NCBI GenBank assembly: GCA_905250115.1
Contig: CAJNOI010000004.1
Span: 831,729-895,728, forward strand
Direction of reading: 5' to 3'
Length of the DNA: 64,000 bases
Source: Adineta steineri
Lineage: Eukaryota > Rotifera > Eurotatoria > Adinetida > Adinetidae
The notes beneath the pieces were generated by a model that was not told the origin of the DNA, searched no databases, and worked only from the letters and a program-made list of their open reading frames with translations. A program made the translations under genes and the position numbers. This document shows, piece by piece, positions 11,945 through 25,497 of the stretch (within the stretch, counting starts at the first letter, position 1; each line of letters opens with the position of its first letter).

Positions 11945-14718
11945 TTAATGTAAAAGAGAAACTTTTTCTGAATCACTTCCTTGATGTCGAGAACCATTTC
12001 TATCATCATTAGCTTGATAAATTCTATGCGATACTTGATGTGGTGGTGAGGATGGTGATAAATTTTGATAGCGCATAGCTGGAGACATTTTTTTTGAACC
12101 ACGAAATGCTTTAAAATAAGCATTACGTACTAAACGTTTTGTAACAGCATGTGTTATGTCACGATAGTCAGAATAATCAGGTTCATTGAGTATTGTCTCC
12201 CATTCATTATATTCAGGACCATGATCTTTGTCATTATTTACACCAAATTGACTTTTATCATGATCTTGTTGACCTGCTTGTGCTCGTTGACTTGCTTGAT
12301 ACTGTCGTTCAGTATCTTCCAATTGTCGTTGATAAAAATATGTAAAATTAGATACTATTATAGGTACAGGTAATGCAATTGTTAATACACCGGTTAATGC
12401 ACATATTGCACCGATAACTTTACCTAAATTTGTTCTTGGTACATAATCACCATAACCTACAGTTGTCATTGTAATAATTGCAAACCAAAATGAATGAGGT
12501 ATGGATAAAAATTGATTTGTACTTTGTGTTGTTGTAGGTTGATTTACATCAACATCTGAAAGACTACTCATAGATGATGGTAGATATGATACTGTTGTTA
12601 CTGATGATGTTGTTAATGTAGAAGGTGAAGGTTTTAATGGTGTTACATGTGTATAATCAGCTTCAACAAAATACATAAACGATGAGAAAACAACAACAAT
12701 AATAAAAAGAAAAAACATTAATAGCAGTAATTCTTTCCATGATGCTAAAAAGGTTAAGGCAAGCACTTGTAAACCCTAGAAAATAAAAGAGAAATAACAA
12801 TTTTAACTGTCAATCAAATAACTAGAAAAATCACAAACAGATGTTTTATCATATATTCAAATGTTTTATTTACCTTGAAATGTCTTGATAATTTAAATAT
12901 TCTAAAGACACGTACAAGTCGTATAATTCTTAACACTGTTAATGTCGATGAAAAGCCTGATACTCCACTATCTTTGTTCTGATAGATTAAACCAATTAAT
13001 TGTAAAAAATATGGTATTATAGATACAACATCAATAATATTCGGTCCATTTTTAATAAAAGCAAATTTGGACGGTGCTACAAAAAATCGACATATCAGTT
13101 CTAAACAAAACCATGTTACACATATTGTTTCAATAATAAAAAATAGCCAAAACATTTTTGTTTCACCGCCCGGTAGAATTTCTTGTTCATTGGTTATATT
13201 ATTCATTACTGTTATGGATGGTGCTGTCATTTCATTACGTATTGATGGAAGTGTTTCAATGATAAATGATGCTATTGATACAATAATCATAACAATTGAT
13301 ATAATTGCAATGACGCGTGCCACATTTGATGATTCAGGACATTCAAAAGCTTCCCATACTTTACGTTGTATATGATTGACAGGTCTTTCAACAGGAATTT
13401 CTTCAACATAACCTTCTTGTTTACGATATCGTTTAAGAACTTCATCGCCTGAATGAAAAAAAACCGAGAAGACTATTTTAATGAATCGTATAAATAGATT
13501 ATAAAGATTCTCAATATCCGCTTTTCTACATCTAGAAAAAATTTGATTAGGTTATATTATTTCCGATTTTGTTTTAGATTATATTGGCTAATAAATAGCG
13601 GAAAACGTGATTACTAGATAACGAGAGTTAGCAATTCTATACAGTTATGTTTTATTATATTATTCTTAGAAGTATATAATTTAAATTTTTTTTCTGAACA
13701 TAAAAATAATTAAATTTTGTTTATTACATATATCAAAGTATTCTTTATTTTATTACAATTAATCAATTAAGAGTTCAATGATATAATTTTTTTTGACTTA
13801 AGTTTTCTCATTATAGATAATATGTAAAGAGAAATAGAATCTTATTTCTTTAGATAAGCTCTTTTTGTCATTTCAAATTAGTATTTTCTGTACTAACTCT
13901 CTGAGCTTCAAGTACTTTCTATCGGATAGTAATACGACTCCTTCTCATCAATATGTATATTCAATAAAAGAATCTATAATAAGATTCCTATCAAAAAGAT
14001 AGAATTAAATTAAGTTCATTGTATGTTATACATATGTTAAAGTATGACAGATTTTTTTTGTAGAATATAAGATTAGTTCTAATGAAAAGAAATTTGCCTT
14101 CTACTTCAAATATGTATATATATATATGAACATACCAAGATCGAAAAATTTAATTTCTTCCAAGAAAATTTCTGCCGAAATACTTTCTGGTCGTGTTAAA
14201 CGTCCACCACTTTGATAAAAATAAAGAATAGCTTCGAATGATGAACGATGTCGTTCAAAAAAATATTCATTATTCATATAATCGAAATAATCAGCACGTC
14301 GTAGTTTATCACCAAGTAATGTACGTGGAAAACGTTGTAAAGTTGATGCACGACTTTCAAAACGTAAGCCACTAACATTTATTATTATTTTATCATATGG
14401 TTCACTTTCTGATGAACAACGACTAGAATTATAACGTTCTAGGCGTGTTGATGATTTTCTTTGTTTGTCATTTTGTTTTTGATTATTTTTATTGTTATTT
14501 GTCATTGACAGGTGTGGTTGCATTAAATACCATTCTTCTGCTGCTGTAGATGAATAACACCCACTATCACGAGTTGACGAGGATAGTAATGGAGTAATCT
14601 GGCATTCATCAATTGGATTATTAATCAAATGTGCAATTGCTGTCGTTGATGATGGCACGATATCAGATAAAACTGATGATTTATAAATTTCTCCGTTACC
14701 TATTTGATCAATATCCAT
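11945..14718 (-). CDS. Shaker-class (Kv1) voltage-gated potassium channel alpha subunit
   Basis: Three exons, 14136-14718, 12874-13448 and 11945-12775, encode 662 residues. Tetramers of this subunit open a K+ pore on depolarisation. A Ser-rich N-terminus of about 105 residues precedes the T1 assembly domain ([11 protein letters not shown] to EEIKFFDLG, about 110-195). S1 is [19 protein letters not shown] and S2 is [17 protein letters not shown]4 is [19 protein letters not shown], with the full set of gating charges. S5 follows, then the selectivity filter [10 protein letters not shown] and S6 with the PVP hinge ([12 protein letters not shown]). The S5-to-pore turret is about 40 residues longer than in Shaker and is Ser/Thr/Pro-rich. 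The C-terminus, ending VSLLH, lacks the usual Kv1 PDZ ligand. Intron phases are exact; the 687-bp intron after T1 is the longest. The class assignment is secure. Confidence 0.96.
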
Positions 14719-16880
14719 ATGATTGTTTTATCATAATAGAAATTCAATATCTAGTTTGAATAACTAAAAAAGGATAGAATCAATTAAGTATGTATTTGAT
14801 TGTTTTGATAGAAATAAGACACTATATATTTCCTTGATGGCTTATTTTTCTTCTTTTTTAATACAGTCAATTTATTCACTAGAGATATTCTTTTTTTTTG
14901 TCATCGATTTAATATAAAATATTTGATCAGGCGTAGAGAACTTTTTTTTTTGTTCATTGTTTGACTTTTTTTTATTGCATTCATATAGCTATTTATCAAG
15001 AAAGAAAAAACGACACTCAATAAAAGAAATAAAAACACATCCTCCTCCTCATCAATAAAAGTGCCGCTTAGTTTTTTCTCTCTAAATAATATGCAGTAAT
15101 GCGTGATTTCAACACGCATGCCTATTATCTCAGACACATTAGCACACTATTACTAGATAATTTATATTCACAGTAAAACAGAAAAATAAAATAGTTATTT
15201 TTCTTTCCTTTTATTTCAAGTGTTTCCCTACTCCTATAATTATATAATAATTATCAATGCATGCGAACGTACTATCAAGAAATATTAGTACGAACAGTAT
15301 AAAAATTAGATCTATATATCAAAAAAAAAGAACAAATATACTGTTATTGCATGTCAAAATGAAATCAGTGTGTTATTTAATGACAAATTACCAGAGACAT
15401 ATAGAAATATTCTCTATCCTTTTCCCGACAGTTTGTATTGAATTAGTTTTTGACACGTATCTATCTTAAAATAAATTCGCTTCGCACTTTTTATTGGCCA
15501 TAGAAAAATAATCCATTATATTTACTTATCTTTTGCTAGTCATGTGTTCACCCTTAAGGAACAGTTCCCGTTATCGTTTTCTTCTCTTTCTCTCTTCCTA
15601 TTTCTACATTATCCAAATGTCTATTTTCATTTAGAACTAATACAACAGTAACAAAAGAAAGAAAAAGGAACTGAGTCCGAAATTCAATTATAGACGATCG
15701 ATTGAAACTTTCTAAATAGCTAAAAACTTCTTGATAACACTTATTCTTAATACCAAAATGCGGATCGAGACGATGTTCTCCTCACACCATAAGCAGCATT
15801 ATAACAATCGATCGGATTGTTTTCAAAGGGTTGTTTCTATAATATAAGTAAGAAAGTAAACAAGGTTATCAAAGCACAATAACAATAAATGTACTTAATG
15901 AATAATATACTCACTACATTCAGATAAAGAATAATGAATGATACTGCGTATATTTTTCTTGTCATCGTTATTATCGATATGGGAATTGAAAATAAATGTC
16001 AGTCTTGCCTTGTTTTTTTCGAAAATGATTTAATCGACATAGACAGTTAGCGAAATTTTTTGACTCGATTTATTCGCTCATAAAACTTAATTTCCGGTAT
16101 ACGGCAAAGAATTTTTATTCCTGCAGACGATGCCATTTTATTACTAATGAAGAAGCTCTAATGGCTCTTTTATTAATCTCTTTAGTGATTAATTATAGAA
16201 AAAGATGAAAGAACCTATCATCGGAATAGTAGCCTTTTTTTCTCATCCTCCATGTAAACAATGAATAATTATTATAACGTCAGCAAACGACTAGTTTATT
16301 CTAGTGTAAACATTAGAAGTTTGTTCTCTCATAAATAAATCTTGTTAATAAGAAGCCAGTTTGTTACTTACCATAGCAATTTGATGAAAGAACAGGTGTA
16401 TTCTATTGTTTGCCGTAAAAGACAACGTCAGCCCGTTGTTATTATTGTTGTTGTTATCGAAAACAGCTAATAGTTAGTTCTAGGAAAAAAAAATATTAAA
16501 GGCGAGAAATGCAGAATCTGAATGCCATGCGACTGAGTTAAGAGAAAGCGATGTTGTCGTCTACTATCGTATAAGAAAGAACGATAGAGAGACAGAGAGA
16601 GAGAAAAAAAATAGAAGAATTGGAAATACAAATATTTATTATTCTATACAGATATTTTTTTTTTGCGATCTTCCTTCTCTTTTAACCGTCATCTCCAAAT
16701 TCATTGTCTGTTCCTCCTCGAGAACGGCATAAAAAATATTTTGTGCATGCTTTTCTCTCTAACGTCTGATTACCTCTCTTAGACTGATGAAATGCAAAAG
16801 CGCGTCTGTATGTTCTATGATAGTTATATTAGTAGTTAGTTGAAAAACAGAGAAGAGTGAGAGAAGAGAGACAAAGACAT

Positions 16881-16911
<31 letters not shown>

Positions 16912-18050
16912 AAGAAAATAAGAGAACAGTAGAAGCATGTGCATGTGTTCGTTTGCAATCGTTAGTAATGTGACACGATGCGTGCGAAGCACTAATCTCT
17001 TTTGCACTACAATGACAAGTTTTCTCATGTGAATGTTATTCTTTTCTATTATTAAAAAAAATTGTGTCAAATATTTATACTTAGAAGTCTAAATAGTCTT
17101 AAACTGTCTTTACATCAAAAGAGTACTTTTTTTTTCTTCTTAAGTATATTCAAGTAAAAAAGAAATCTTTTTTTCAAGACTCTCGAATGATATTCTCTTT
17201 TTTTTGTGATTCAATTCATATAAAATCTTTCATAGAAACTCAAGTATAGTTATGTACAATTAAATGAGTTCTATTCATATATCACCATTGTTTGTATATA
17301 TTTCTATGGTATTCTTTAATACAATTTTTGCTAATCGATAACAAGAACAATTAAATAATTATTTATAATTGAAGATATTCATTTAAGGCTTGATTAGATT
17401 GATAAATAAATGTTTTAGCTTATATGTCATGAAGACATTGTGTTAAATGAAATGTCTTTATTAGCGTGTCAATAACATTAGAAACAAATTTATTAATAAA
17501 TTATGTTAACGTCAAAAACATATATTCACATATTTTATCTTAACATCTGCTAAAGTTATTATAAGTTGATACATATAATATAACGATGAAAGTCAATACA
17601 AGATAAATATTACTTATTATTAACTTTATTAGATAAGAGAAGAGAAAAACAAAAGCAGATTTTTGTTTCAAGTAGAATATCATCAGTAATAGATTCTAGA
17701 AAATTTGATTAAAAAACAGGAATAATTTGAATCTTAATTTCCAAATGATATTTCAATGACGTAATTATAATAACAAACTGATAATAAATGGAATTATGAG
17801 CATCTCTCGAAATATGATAAAATATAATTATTTTCTATTGAAAGAATAGATGTTTGACATTCCTATCAATAAGAAAAATATTTTTTTACCATAATGACAA
17901 TATATATAATTATAAATCTATTTACGTATGTTCTCTAGCGATATCTATCTTTCATAGTTCTTTATTGACCTATTATAAAGCTCGAATAGATAAACGATTG
18001 TCAAAAGTGTTATTTCATAGATGTTAATGTAATAATATTTACTTGAGAAA
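14719..18050. other. Intergenic, gene-poor
   Basis: This is 3.3 kb upstream of the Kv channel and of REV1 (divergent genes), so it should contain both promoters. It holds purine/pyrimidine-rich tracts and a GA microsatellite. No exon was recognised; small open frames at 14901-15137, 15257-15469 and 16759-17070 are low-complexity or AT-driven. Confidence 0.55.
16850..16919. repeat. GA-rich tract with (GA)n microsatellite
   Basis: A purine tract containing a run of about 12 GA dinucleotides near 16887-16911, with impure GA repeats on both sides. A weaker GA tract lies at about 16575-16606. Confidence 0.9.
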
Positions 18051-21000
18051 ATGGCAGGACGAGGTTGTGGTCAACGTGGTGATAATGGTTGGAGCGAATG
18101 GGGTGGCTATATGGCTGTAAGTTTTAATAAATTATCTTTAAAAAAAATTTTTTTATATTAAAATTAAGGCAAAAAAACGTAAATTAGAAGAACAATTTGA
18201 TAAAGATTGTTCAAATAATGCTAAACAACTTGAACGAAAAAGTAATATATTTCATGGAATTTCTATATTTGTTGATGGACATACTGGTATAATAAAAAAA
18301 ACGAAATTTTTTAATATCATCTAATAATTTAATTTCATATATTAGAACCTCCAGCTGATGAATTAAAAAAATTAATGATGGAACATGGTGGTGTTTATCA
18401 TGCATATTATTCCAAAGATAAAGTAACTTATTTTATATCAAATAATTTACCATATGCAAAAATACGTAAACTTAAACCGAATGATAAAGTTGTTCGCTCA
18501 CAATGGATAACTGATAGGTAATTGATAAGATTACATTAAAAATCTTTATCTATTGAATTTTATAGTATAAAACAAAATAAACTTTTACCAACATATGATT
18601 ATGAAATGTATAAAGATATAACAAAATCTCGTGGACAAACTGAACTTAATTTTAAACGTACTGAACCAATGAGACCAATAACATCTGATTTTAATGTTCC
18701 AAATAGTGATGAAGAAGAAAATAATTCTATAGAAAAATCTTCATCATCATCAGAAACTGAAGATATTCAAGCAGAAGAGGATGATCATTTATCAGCACTT
18801 GATGCAAAACATCCGAAATTTTTAGAAACATTTCTTAAACGTTCACGTTTACATTATTTATCATCAACAGCTGTTGCAAAAAAAGTTTATGTACAAGATT
18901 TACGTCAAAAGCTTGAACATCGTCAACTAATTGAAAAACGACGTGAAGAATTAAAAAATAATATTCAAAGAAGTGAACGTGATTATTTATTTAAATTAAA
19001 TGATGAAAAAAAAGATAAAATTTATATGCATATTGATATGGATTGTTTTTTTGTATCTGTCGCAACAAGAAATCAACCAGAATTAAGAGATCAACCTATT
19101 GCAATAACACATTCAAAAGGAAAAAAATCTACAACAACTGTATGTATTTTCTTATAAAAAGAAAATATGAAATTTTATTCATCCATTTAAATAGAATGAA
19201 CATCAATTTTATTCTCGATCAGAACTTGCATCTTGTAATTATGCTGCTCGACAATATGGTATTAAAAATGGAATGTATTTAGGTATAATAGTAAGCCATT
19301 GCAATTCTATTTCTATATTTATATTTATATTAAAGGTAAAGCACAAGAATTATGTCGAAATCATCAAGCTAAACTTCTATGTTTACCATATGATTATGAA
19401 GGTTTTCATGAAGTATCTGATCGTTTTTATGATATAATACTTAGTTATACACTTGATGTTGAAGCTGTATCATGTGATGAAATGTATATTGATTTAACTG
19501 AATTAATTCTTTATCTTAAACCACTTCATCCATTAACATTTGTTTCCTTATTACGTGAAGAGATACAATTAAATACCAAATGTCCATGTTCAGCTGGATT
19601 AGCATCAAATATGCTTTTAGCTCGTTTAGCAACACGACAAGCTAAACCAAATGGACAATGTTATATTGAAAAAGGTTATGAACAAGAATTTATATCAAAA
19701 CAAAAAATTATTGATTTACCAGGTATTGGTTCGTCAATATTAGATAAATTACAACAAACATCTCTACACAAGTCTATTGAAACATGTAAACATGTACAAA
19801 ATTTATTTTCTCTAGAAAAATTAAAATCTGTTTTGGGTACAAAACAAGGACAAACTATTTATGATATGACACGAGGTAATGATATACGAACACTAGCAAA
19901 AGATTATTCACCAAAATCTATATCTATTGATATTAATTATGGAATAAGATTTCAAACATTTGACGAATTAAATTTATTTATTAAACAATTAGCAACGGAA
20001 TTACAGAAACGTTTACAACAAGCGAAACAAAAAGGCAAACAATTAACAGTTAAAATACGTGTAAGATCTGTAAATGCACCGATTGTAACCGAAAAATTTA
20101 TGGGTTGTGGAAAAACTGATGATTCAAGTCGATTAGTTAATCTTCATTCATTTACAGATGATCTAACAATTATCGAATTAGAAACTATTAAATTATTAAA
20201 ACAAATGAATTTTGTTGTTTCGGATTTACGTGGAGTAAGAGAAAATATCATTCAATTTTGTTTACTAAAATTTATATTTAGATTGGTATAACAATAACAC
20301 AATTGCAATCAACAATTAAAAATAGTCATGGTAAAGATATGCATGGAACTCGAACTTTATTCGATTGTAATCAATTTCGAGTACCTAAACTTACAATAAC
20401 AACAGATGATATTCAAAATATAGATGAACCTAGTGAAAGTTCTGTAACAAGAAAACGTCCTATACAACAAGATCAAACAACATCAGTTGTTCCAAAAAAG
20501 TAAGACTGTAATTTACTACTATAATGAATGAGATAGTCTAAAAAAGACTTACCATAATGTTCTTTGATCTAAGACAACAGATCTATATAAAATGGCAACT
20601 AAAGCTAATTATCATGTCTGTGAAAAGTATTTATACTCAGATAAAGATTATGTTTCTGTTAAAAGAATTGTCTATTACCAACGTATTATTCTTATCTAAC
20701 TGAGATCAATGCTATTATCTCAAATAGTTATTTTCAAAAATTTTTTTTCTTTATTTAGATTAACACGACATGATTGTTATACTCCAGGACAAATTGATCC
20801 TCGTGTAATGAATGAACTTCCAGCTGAAATTCGTCAAGAAGTTGAAGAACATCTTAAAAATCCTCCAACAACACTTGGCATCAATTCAGAATTACATCAA
20901 ATTAATATTGCTGAAAAATCATTTACTCAAGTAATGGATCATTTAGATGAAGCTGTTCTTAATGAACTCCCACCTGAAATGCGTCGTGAAATAACAATTG

Positions 21001-21563
21001 CACAAAAATTACGAAAAATTGAATCAAAATATCCACCAGTCGGTGGAAAACGACTTGTATCTGCTCCTGTTTCTTCCACTTTGATAAATAAAGAAAAAAG
21101 TAATGCATTTAATGTTCTAATGAATTCTCCACAAAAACAACCAATACCAAAGAAAACAACGAATCCAATTAAAAAATGGCATACAGAAACAATTCTTAAT
21201 GAAGAAAATACTGTTCCTATTCCTCTCAATGAAAAAAAACTTAATACAAATCAACAACAACAACAACAACAACCAAGTATTGCTGGTTGTACATCATTAA
21301 ATGATGTTAAATTAATGTTACGTGAATGGATTGAATCAAGTGATGAACCAAATCAAATAGATCTTGATCTATTTCAAAATTATCTATTCGATTTATTAAA
21401 TTCTTATAATGCAGAAATGGTTCATCAATTATTAATCTATGGTTTATTACAATTAAAAACATTAACAAAAACAATTTGGACTGACAATTTTCAAATTCTA
21501 ATCGATTCTGTACAAACACGTTTTCGTCAAATGTATGGTGGTGCAACCATGGATCTTTCATAA
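18051..21563 (+). CDS. REV1: REV1 translesion DNA polymerase (deoxycytidyl transferase)
   Basis: Eight exons encode 979 residues: 18051-18116, 18169-18286, 18346-18517, 18566-19139, 19195-19282, 19336-20234, 20282-20499 and 20759-21563. REV1 inserts dCMP opposite abasic and damaged template bases and acts as a scaffold for other Y-family polymerases and pol zeta. The N-terminus has the REV1 signature GWSEWGGYMA followed by a BRCT domain (FHGISIFVDGHT to SQWITD). The Y-family polymerase core has IYMHIDMDCFFVS and VSCDEMYIDLTEL, which supply the catalytic Asp/Asp-Glu, then SAGLASNMLLARLATRQAKP and the PGIG helix-hairpin-helix. Two ubiquitin-binding motifs follow, MNELPAEIRQEV and LNELPPEMRREI. 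The C-terminal protein-interaction domain runs from LNDVKLMLREWIE to the end. All catalytic residues are present. METTL5 starts 150 bp downstream. Confidence 0.97.
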
Positions 21564-21713
21564 TTAAGATTATAAAATAAAACCTATTTTTGTGAAAAAA
21601 ATGTTTTTTCTTTTTGGATTAAATAAATATTCTATATCTCCGTATGCGAGACTATAATAAATAATCTATATCTTTTGTATTTTCTATATATTTAATAGAA
21701 GAAACAATTTAAA

Positions 21714-22482
21714 ATGAAACTCAAAGAATTAGAGTCTCATTTAAGTAATGTTGAAAATTTTTCCAATGCTAAAGAATATCTTGAACAATATATGACAACA
21801 CCACATCTTGGTAATATTATAAAATTCTTCTTAAAAAAATATCAAATTTCTCTTGGTTTTAGCTGCTCGAATGATTTATACAGCTCAAACGCAATATGAA
21901 GATATTGAAAATAATTTATTAATTGATTTAGGTATTGGTACAGGTATGCTATCAATAGCATCATGTCTTCTTAATGCTGATCATGTATTTGGTTTTGATT
22001 GTGATCCTGATGCATTAAAATTATGTCAATCAAATATAGAAGAATTTGAACTTGAATCAAATATTGATTTAATTCAAGCTGATTTACGACGTATTCGTTT
22101 ACCTATTGATTTACAACGTATTAAAGCGGATACAATTATTATGAATCCACCATTTGGTACAAAACCATTTTCCATTGCAAATGAAGATCAAGATGAATTT
22201 TGTTTAGGTGGTATTGATATGCATTTTTTACAACATGCAAGACAAATAGCACAACATTCGATTTATAGCCTTCATAAAACAAGTACAAGAGATCATATTT
22301 ATAAAAAAGCAAAAGATTGGAATATGAAAATGGATGTTTTAGCTGTTTTACAATTTGATATTGCAAAATTAGAAAAAAAACGACCAAATCGTAAAACAAC
22401 AACAACTGCTAATAGTGCACCATTAAAAGCTATTGAAGTAGATCTTATTCGTTTTGAAATTAAAGATAATATGGATAGTTGA
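21714..22482 (+). CDS. METTL5: METTL5, 18S rRNA N6-adenosine methyltransferase
   Basis: Two exons, 21714-21810 and 21863-22482, encode 238 residues (human METTL5 is 209). METTL5 (with TRMT112) makes m6A on 18S rRNA. The protein begins MKLKELESHLSNVENF, and the splice restores TTPHLAARMIYTA. The SAM-binding motif is LIDLGIGTGMLSIAS, with the acidic FGFDCDPDAL. The catalytic tetrapeptide NPPF sits in IIMNPPFGTK. Further conserved blocks are GGIDMHFL, YSLHKTSTRDHI and the end EVDLIRFEI. An acceptor-like TATTTAATAG lies 15 nt before the ATG. REV1 is only 150 bp upstream on the same strand, so the two may be one trans-spliced transcript. AATAAA follows near 22555. An extra 20-odd residues lie in the NPPF-to-GGIDM loop and before the last strand. 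Confidence 0.95.
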
Positions 22483-23087
22483 TATAAAAAAATATTGTTT
22501 TTTTTTATATTTTCAAAATATCATTGTTATCGAAATAAATTTCATTGAGAAAAAAAAAATAAACTATTCAAATAAGAGATGCCACTCGATATCGGTAGAA
22601 AGCAAAAAATAACTCTTTCTTATTGTCAAATGATTATTGGGTAAAACCAATTGATATCAAGATCTATCGTCCATATTTTTCCTCATATTACTCAAGCATC
22701 GACTCACTCATCTTTGTTTGTATATACATATATACATATATATATATATATCTATATGTACGGAACGTAGGTTAGAGGATATATTTCTACTATTTCTTTC
22801 TGTTCTGTTCCCTTTCTATTACTCGTTATGTATGAGGGAATATGGAAGAAAAAAAAAGAAAGATATACAATCCTCCTACATAACCCGTCCGTCCTTTTAT
22901 CGATTTGTTGGATTAACAGAAAGTTAGTTTGCTTTACTCCGTTGTCTATCTATGTCAAACCTCATCGTTGTTTATATTCTTATGTTTATTTGCTAAAGTA
23001 AAAAGTAATATGAAGTATTTTTGAATATAAATATTTTTAGACATATTCTTCCTATAATATACTTCGTTGTTTATTCTTGAGTATACT
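22483..23087. other. Intergenic, no gene seen
   Basis: This is 0.6 kb containing an (AT)n-rich stretch around 22723-22750. It presumably holds the METTL5 3' end and the promoter of the PDZ gene. Confidence 0.6.
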
Positions 23088-24747
23088 ATGAATTCACCAA
23101 TGAGAATTCATCTCGAACGTGAAGCAACTGATCGACCATGGGGCTTTCGTCTTCAAGGTTAGAAATTTGTTTAGATTTATTTTCGTTTTTTTTTATTAAT
23201 CTTCTTCTTTTTCCTTTTCTTTATATATATTTAGGTGGTAGTGATTTTTCTATCCCATTGTCGATCCAGCTGGTATGGATATGTCTAAAAGACAAAGAAA
23301 AGATTTTGACCTTTTTTTCTTATTACTGATATGTTTTTCTAACCAAGGTTAATCCGGATACGCCTGCTCATGCATATGGTTTAAACGCTGGTGATCAAGT
23401 TATATCAATTAATGGTCGAGATGTAACTCGTATTAGTCACCAAGAAGCTAAAATGGAAATAACTCGTGCAGGAAATGATCTTGACTTAACTGTTATTAAG
23501 TATAAATTTATTTACATATAAATTTTTTTTTATAATTTTCATTTTCTAGAGGAGTAGTTAATCAACAATCCATAGCAAGTCCACAATCAATGTCTCAACT
23601 AAAAACAGGTCCTATACATCAAATGCCAACACCACAAGTTGTTAAACCTAATTTTGCACAATCAAGCGAAGTATAATTTTAAATAACAAACTATTATTTA
23701 GTTTTAATATTCAATTTTTTATTTAGCCCCAAACTCATATTGGTAGTAGCCATAATCGAGCAGCTATGCCATTTGATGCACGAGTTGGAAATGAAATGAC
23801 TTATCAAGCAGCAAAACCAAGTAATTGGCAACCTGGTATGGATTACATTTGATTTATTTAAAAAGAAGAAAAAAAACTTCTTCTTTGCTTATTTTAGGAG
23901 ATTATACACAAGAAGAACCTGAACATTTACGTCCTAAACTTAGTAAGTCTTTTTTTTTATTATTAAAATTTAATAAAAATTTTGTCAACTATATTTATTT
24001 ATTTATTTAAAGTGAGTTTTGAAACATCAACAGCTTTTAATAAAGATCCACTCCGTAAATAAAATTATTTTTCCTATAAAAACAATTATTTTTATTTTTA
24101 TATTAGAACGTGAACCATGGCGACCAAAAGCTTATCGCGATACTCCTCAAGCACCACCACCACCTCGAAACGTTGGTACCGCTGTTTATCATGCTCAGTA
24201 TAATTCTCCAATTGGACTCTATAGTGATGATAAAGTTTTAGAAGCATTTAAATCTCAAACAGGCAGTTTAATTGACGATATTAAAGGGTATTTACCTATC
24301 AAAAAAACAAAATTTTCTTTTTCTATTAAAATATTTTTTTATAGAGGCAGTCCAAATAATAATCCTCCACAACCACTTAATATGTATAATCCTCCACAAC
24401 CACCTAATATGTGTAATCCTGAACAACAAAATCAACGATCACCAACATACCAAGCTGTAATGAATACTCCGCCACCAAATATTTCTCAATCATCGGAAGC
24501 AAAACTTTCTCGATCATTTCGAATACTTGAACAAGATCTTGGATCAGTGCAAGGAACAGCACAAATACCTAAATCTGTTTTTGAACAACGTCGCCAACAA
24601 CAACAACAGCAACAACAACAACCGACTGGTTTTCGTAGTGTTAGACCACCTGAAGAAGTTCCACCTGAACAACAACGACGACCATATCATACTGAATATC
24701 AAGTTGAACATGTTCAAGAAAAATGGATGGAACCAAAATTTAAATAA
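23088..24747 (+). CDS. ZASP/ALP-Enigma-like PDZ protein without LIM domains
   Basis: Nine exons encode 386 residues: 23088-23157, 23235-23272, 23348-23499, 23550-23670, 23727-23835, 23898-23942, 24013-24054, 24107-24287 and 24345-24747. The N-terminal PDZ domain (residues about 3-87) starts IHLEREATDRPWGFRLQGG, with the family WGFR-GG-F carboxylate-binding loop, and continues VNPDTPAHAYGLNAGDQVIS. After a linker comes the zasp-like motif, AVYHAQYNSPIGLYSDD, the alpha-actinin/Z-disc targeting segment of ALP, Cypher and Zasp proteins. The rest is Pro/Gln-rich and disordered, including a duplicated NPPQP-NM unit and a polyQ run. No LIM domain follows, so this is a short-isoform architecture. A muscle or actin-anchoring role is inferred from the family. 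AT-rich 3' sequence follows the TAA. Confidence 0.92.
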
Positions 24748-25497
24748 TCGATTATTTCATCAATGATACATCTTCTATCTTTTATATTCTTGTGTGTGCG
24801 TGTGCAATAGTGCTTTCTACAGTCTGCTCAGTTGGTCACATCGTTTAATTTTCACGTTCTTTTTTTTATTTCTTCATCTTCTCTCAAAATTGATCGTTCT
24901 ATATTATTACTGATGAACACATGGTGCTTCATAAAAACATACGAAAATATTTTTTTCTTATCGTCGATTTAATTCTTTTTTTTTCTTTTCTTTTCTTTTA
25001 GTTATTTCGAACCTCTCCTTTTTTTTTCTTTTAAATTCTTTTCTCGTTGAATTATGTAAATTTTGTTCAAACAAAAAAAGTACGCTATTTGTTTGACTTT
25101 TTATTTACCTATTAAGTATCTAAGTTACGTAATATAGCATTTTTTGTATTATGTTCATTTTTTTTAATAGTTGGTTTTTGTTAATATCCCACCATCGAAT
25201 GTGTGTATTAATTATATAAAATATTGAAAAGACTGGTAGATAAAAATTTGATGAATAAAAACTGGTTAATTAAACAAAAGCATATGTTTAACACTTAATA
25301 ATCTACAAACGTTCGTCGTTGTTGACATAACAGAGTGTTCTGAGTCAATGTTTGTATTCTGCACTAAAACGTTGCCATTTCGAAATCAAAATTTTTATTT
25401 TTCTTAATTTCGTGCACATACATAGAGGACAGCAACATTAGTAAAAGTGAAATAGTCTTTTTTTCTCTTCATCGTCTTTATTTAACTAACATACATC
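24748..25497. other. Intergenic, no gene seen
   Basis: This is 0.75 kb of 3'-UTR-like, T-rich sequence after the PDZ gene, followed by the PLAC8 promoter region. No exon was recognised. Confidence 0.6.

Noticed and set aside
20939-21561. Minus-strand open frames inside REV1 exon 8
   Set aside because: They are antisense shadows of a well-conserved REV1 exon with no domain of their own.
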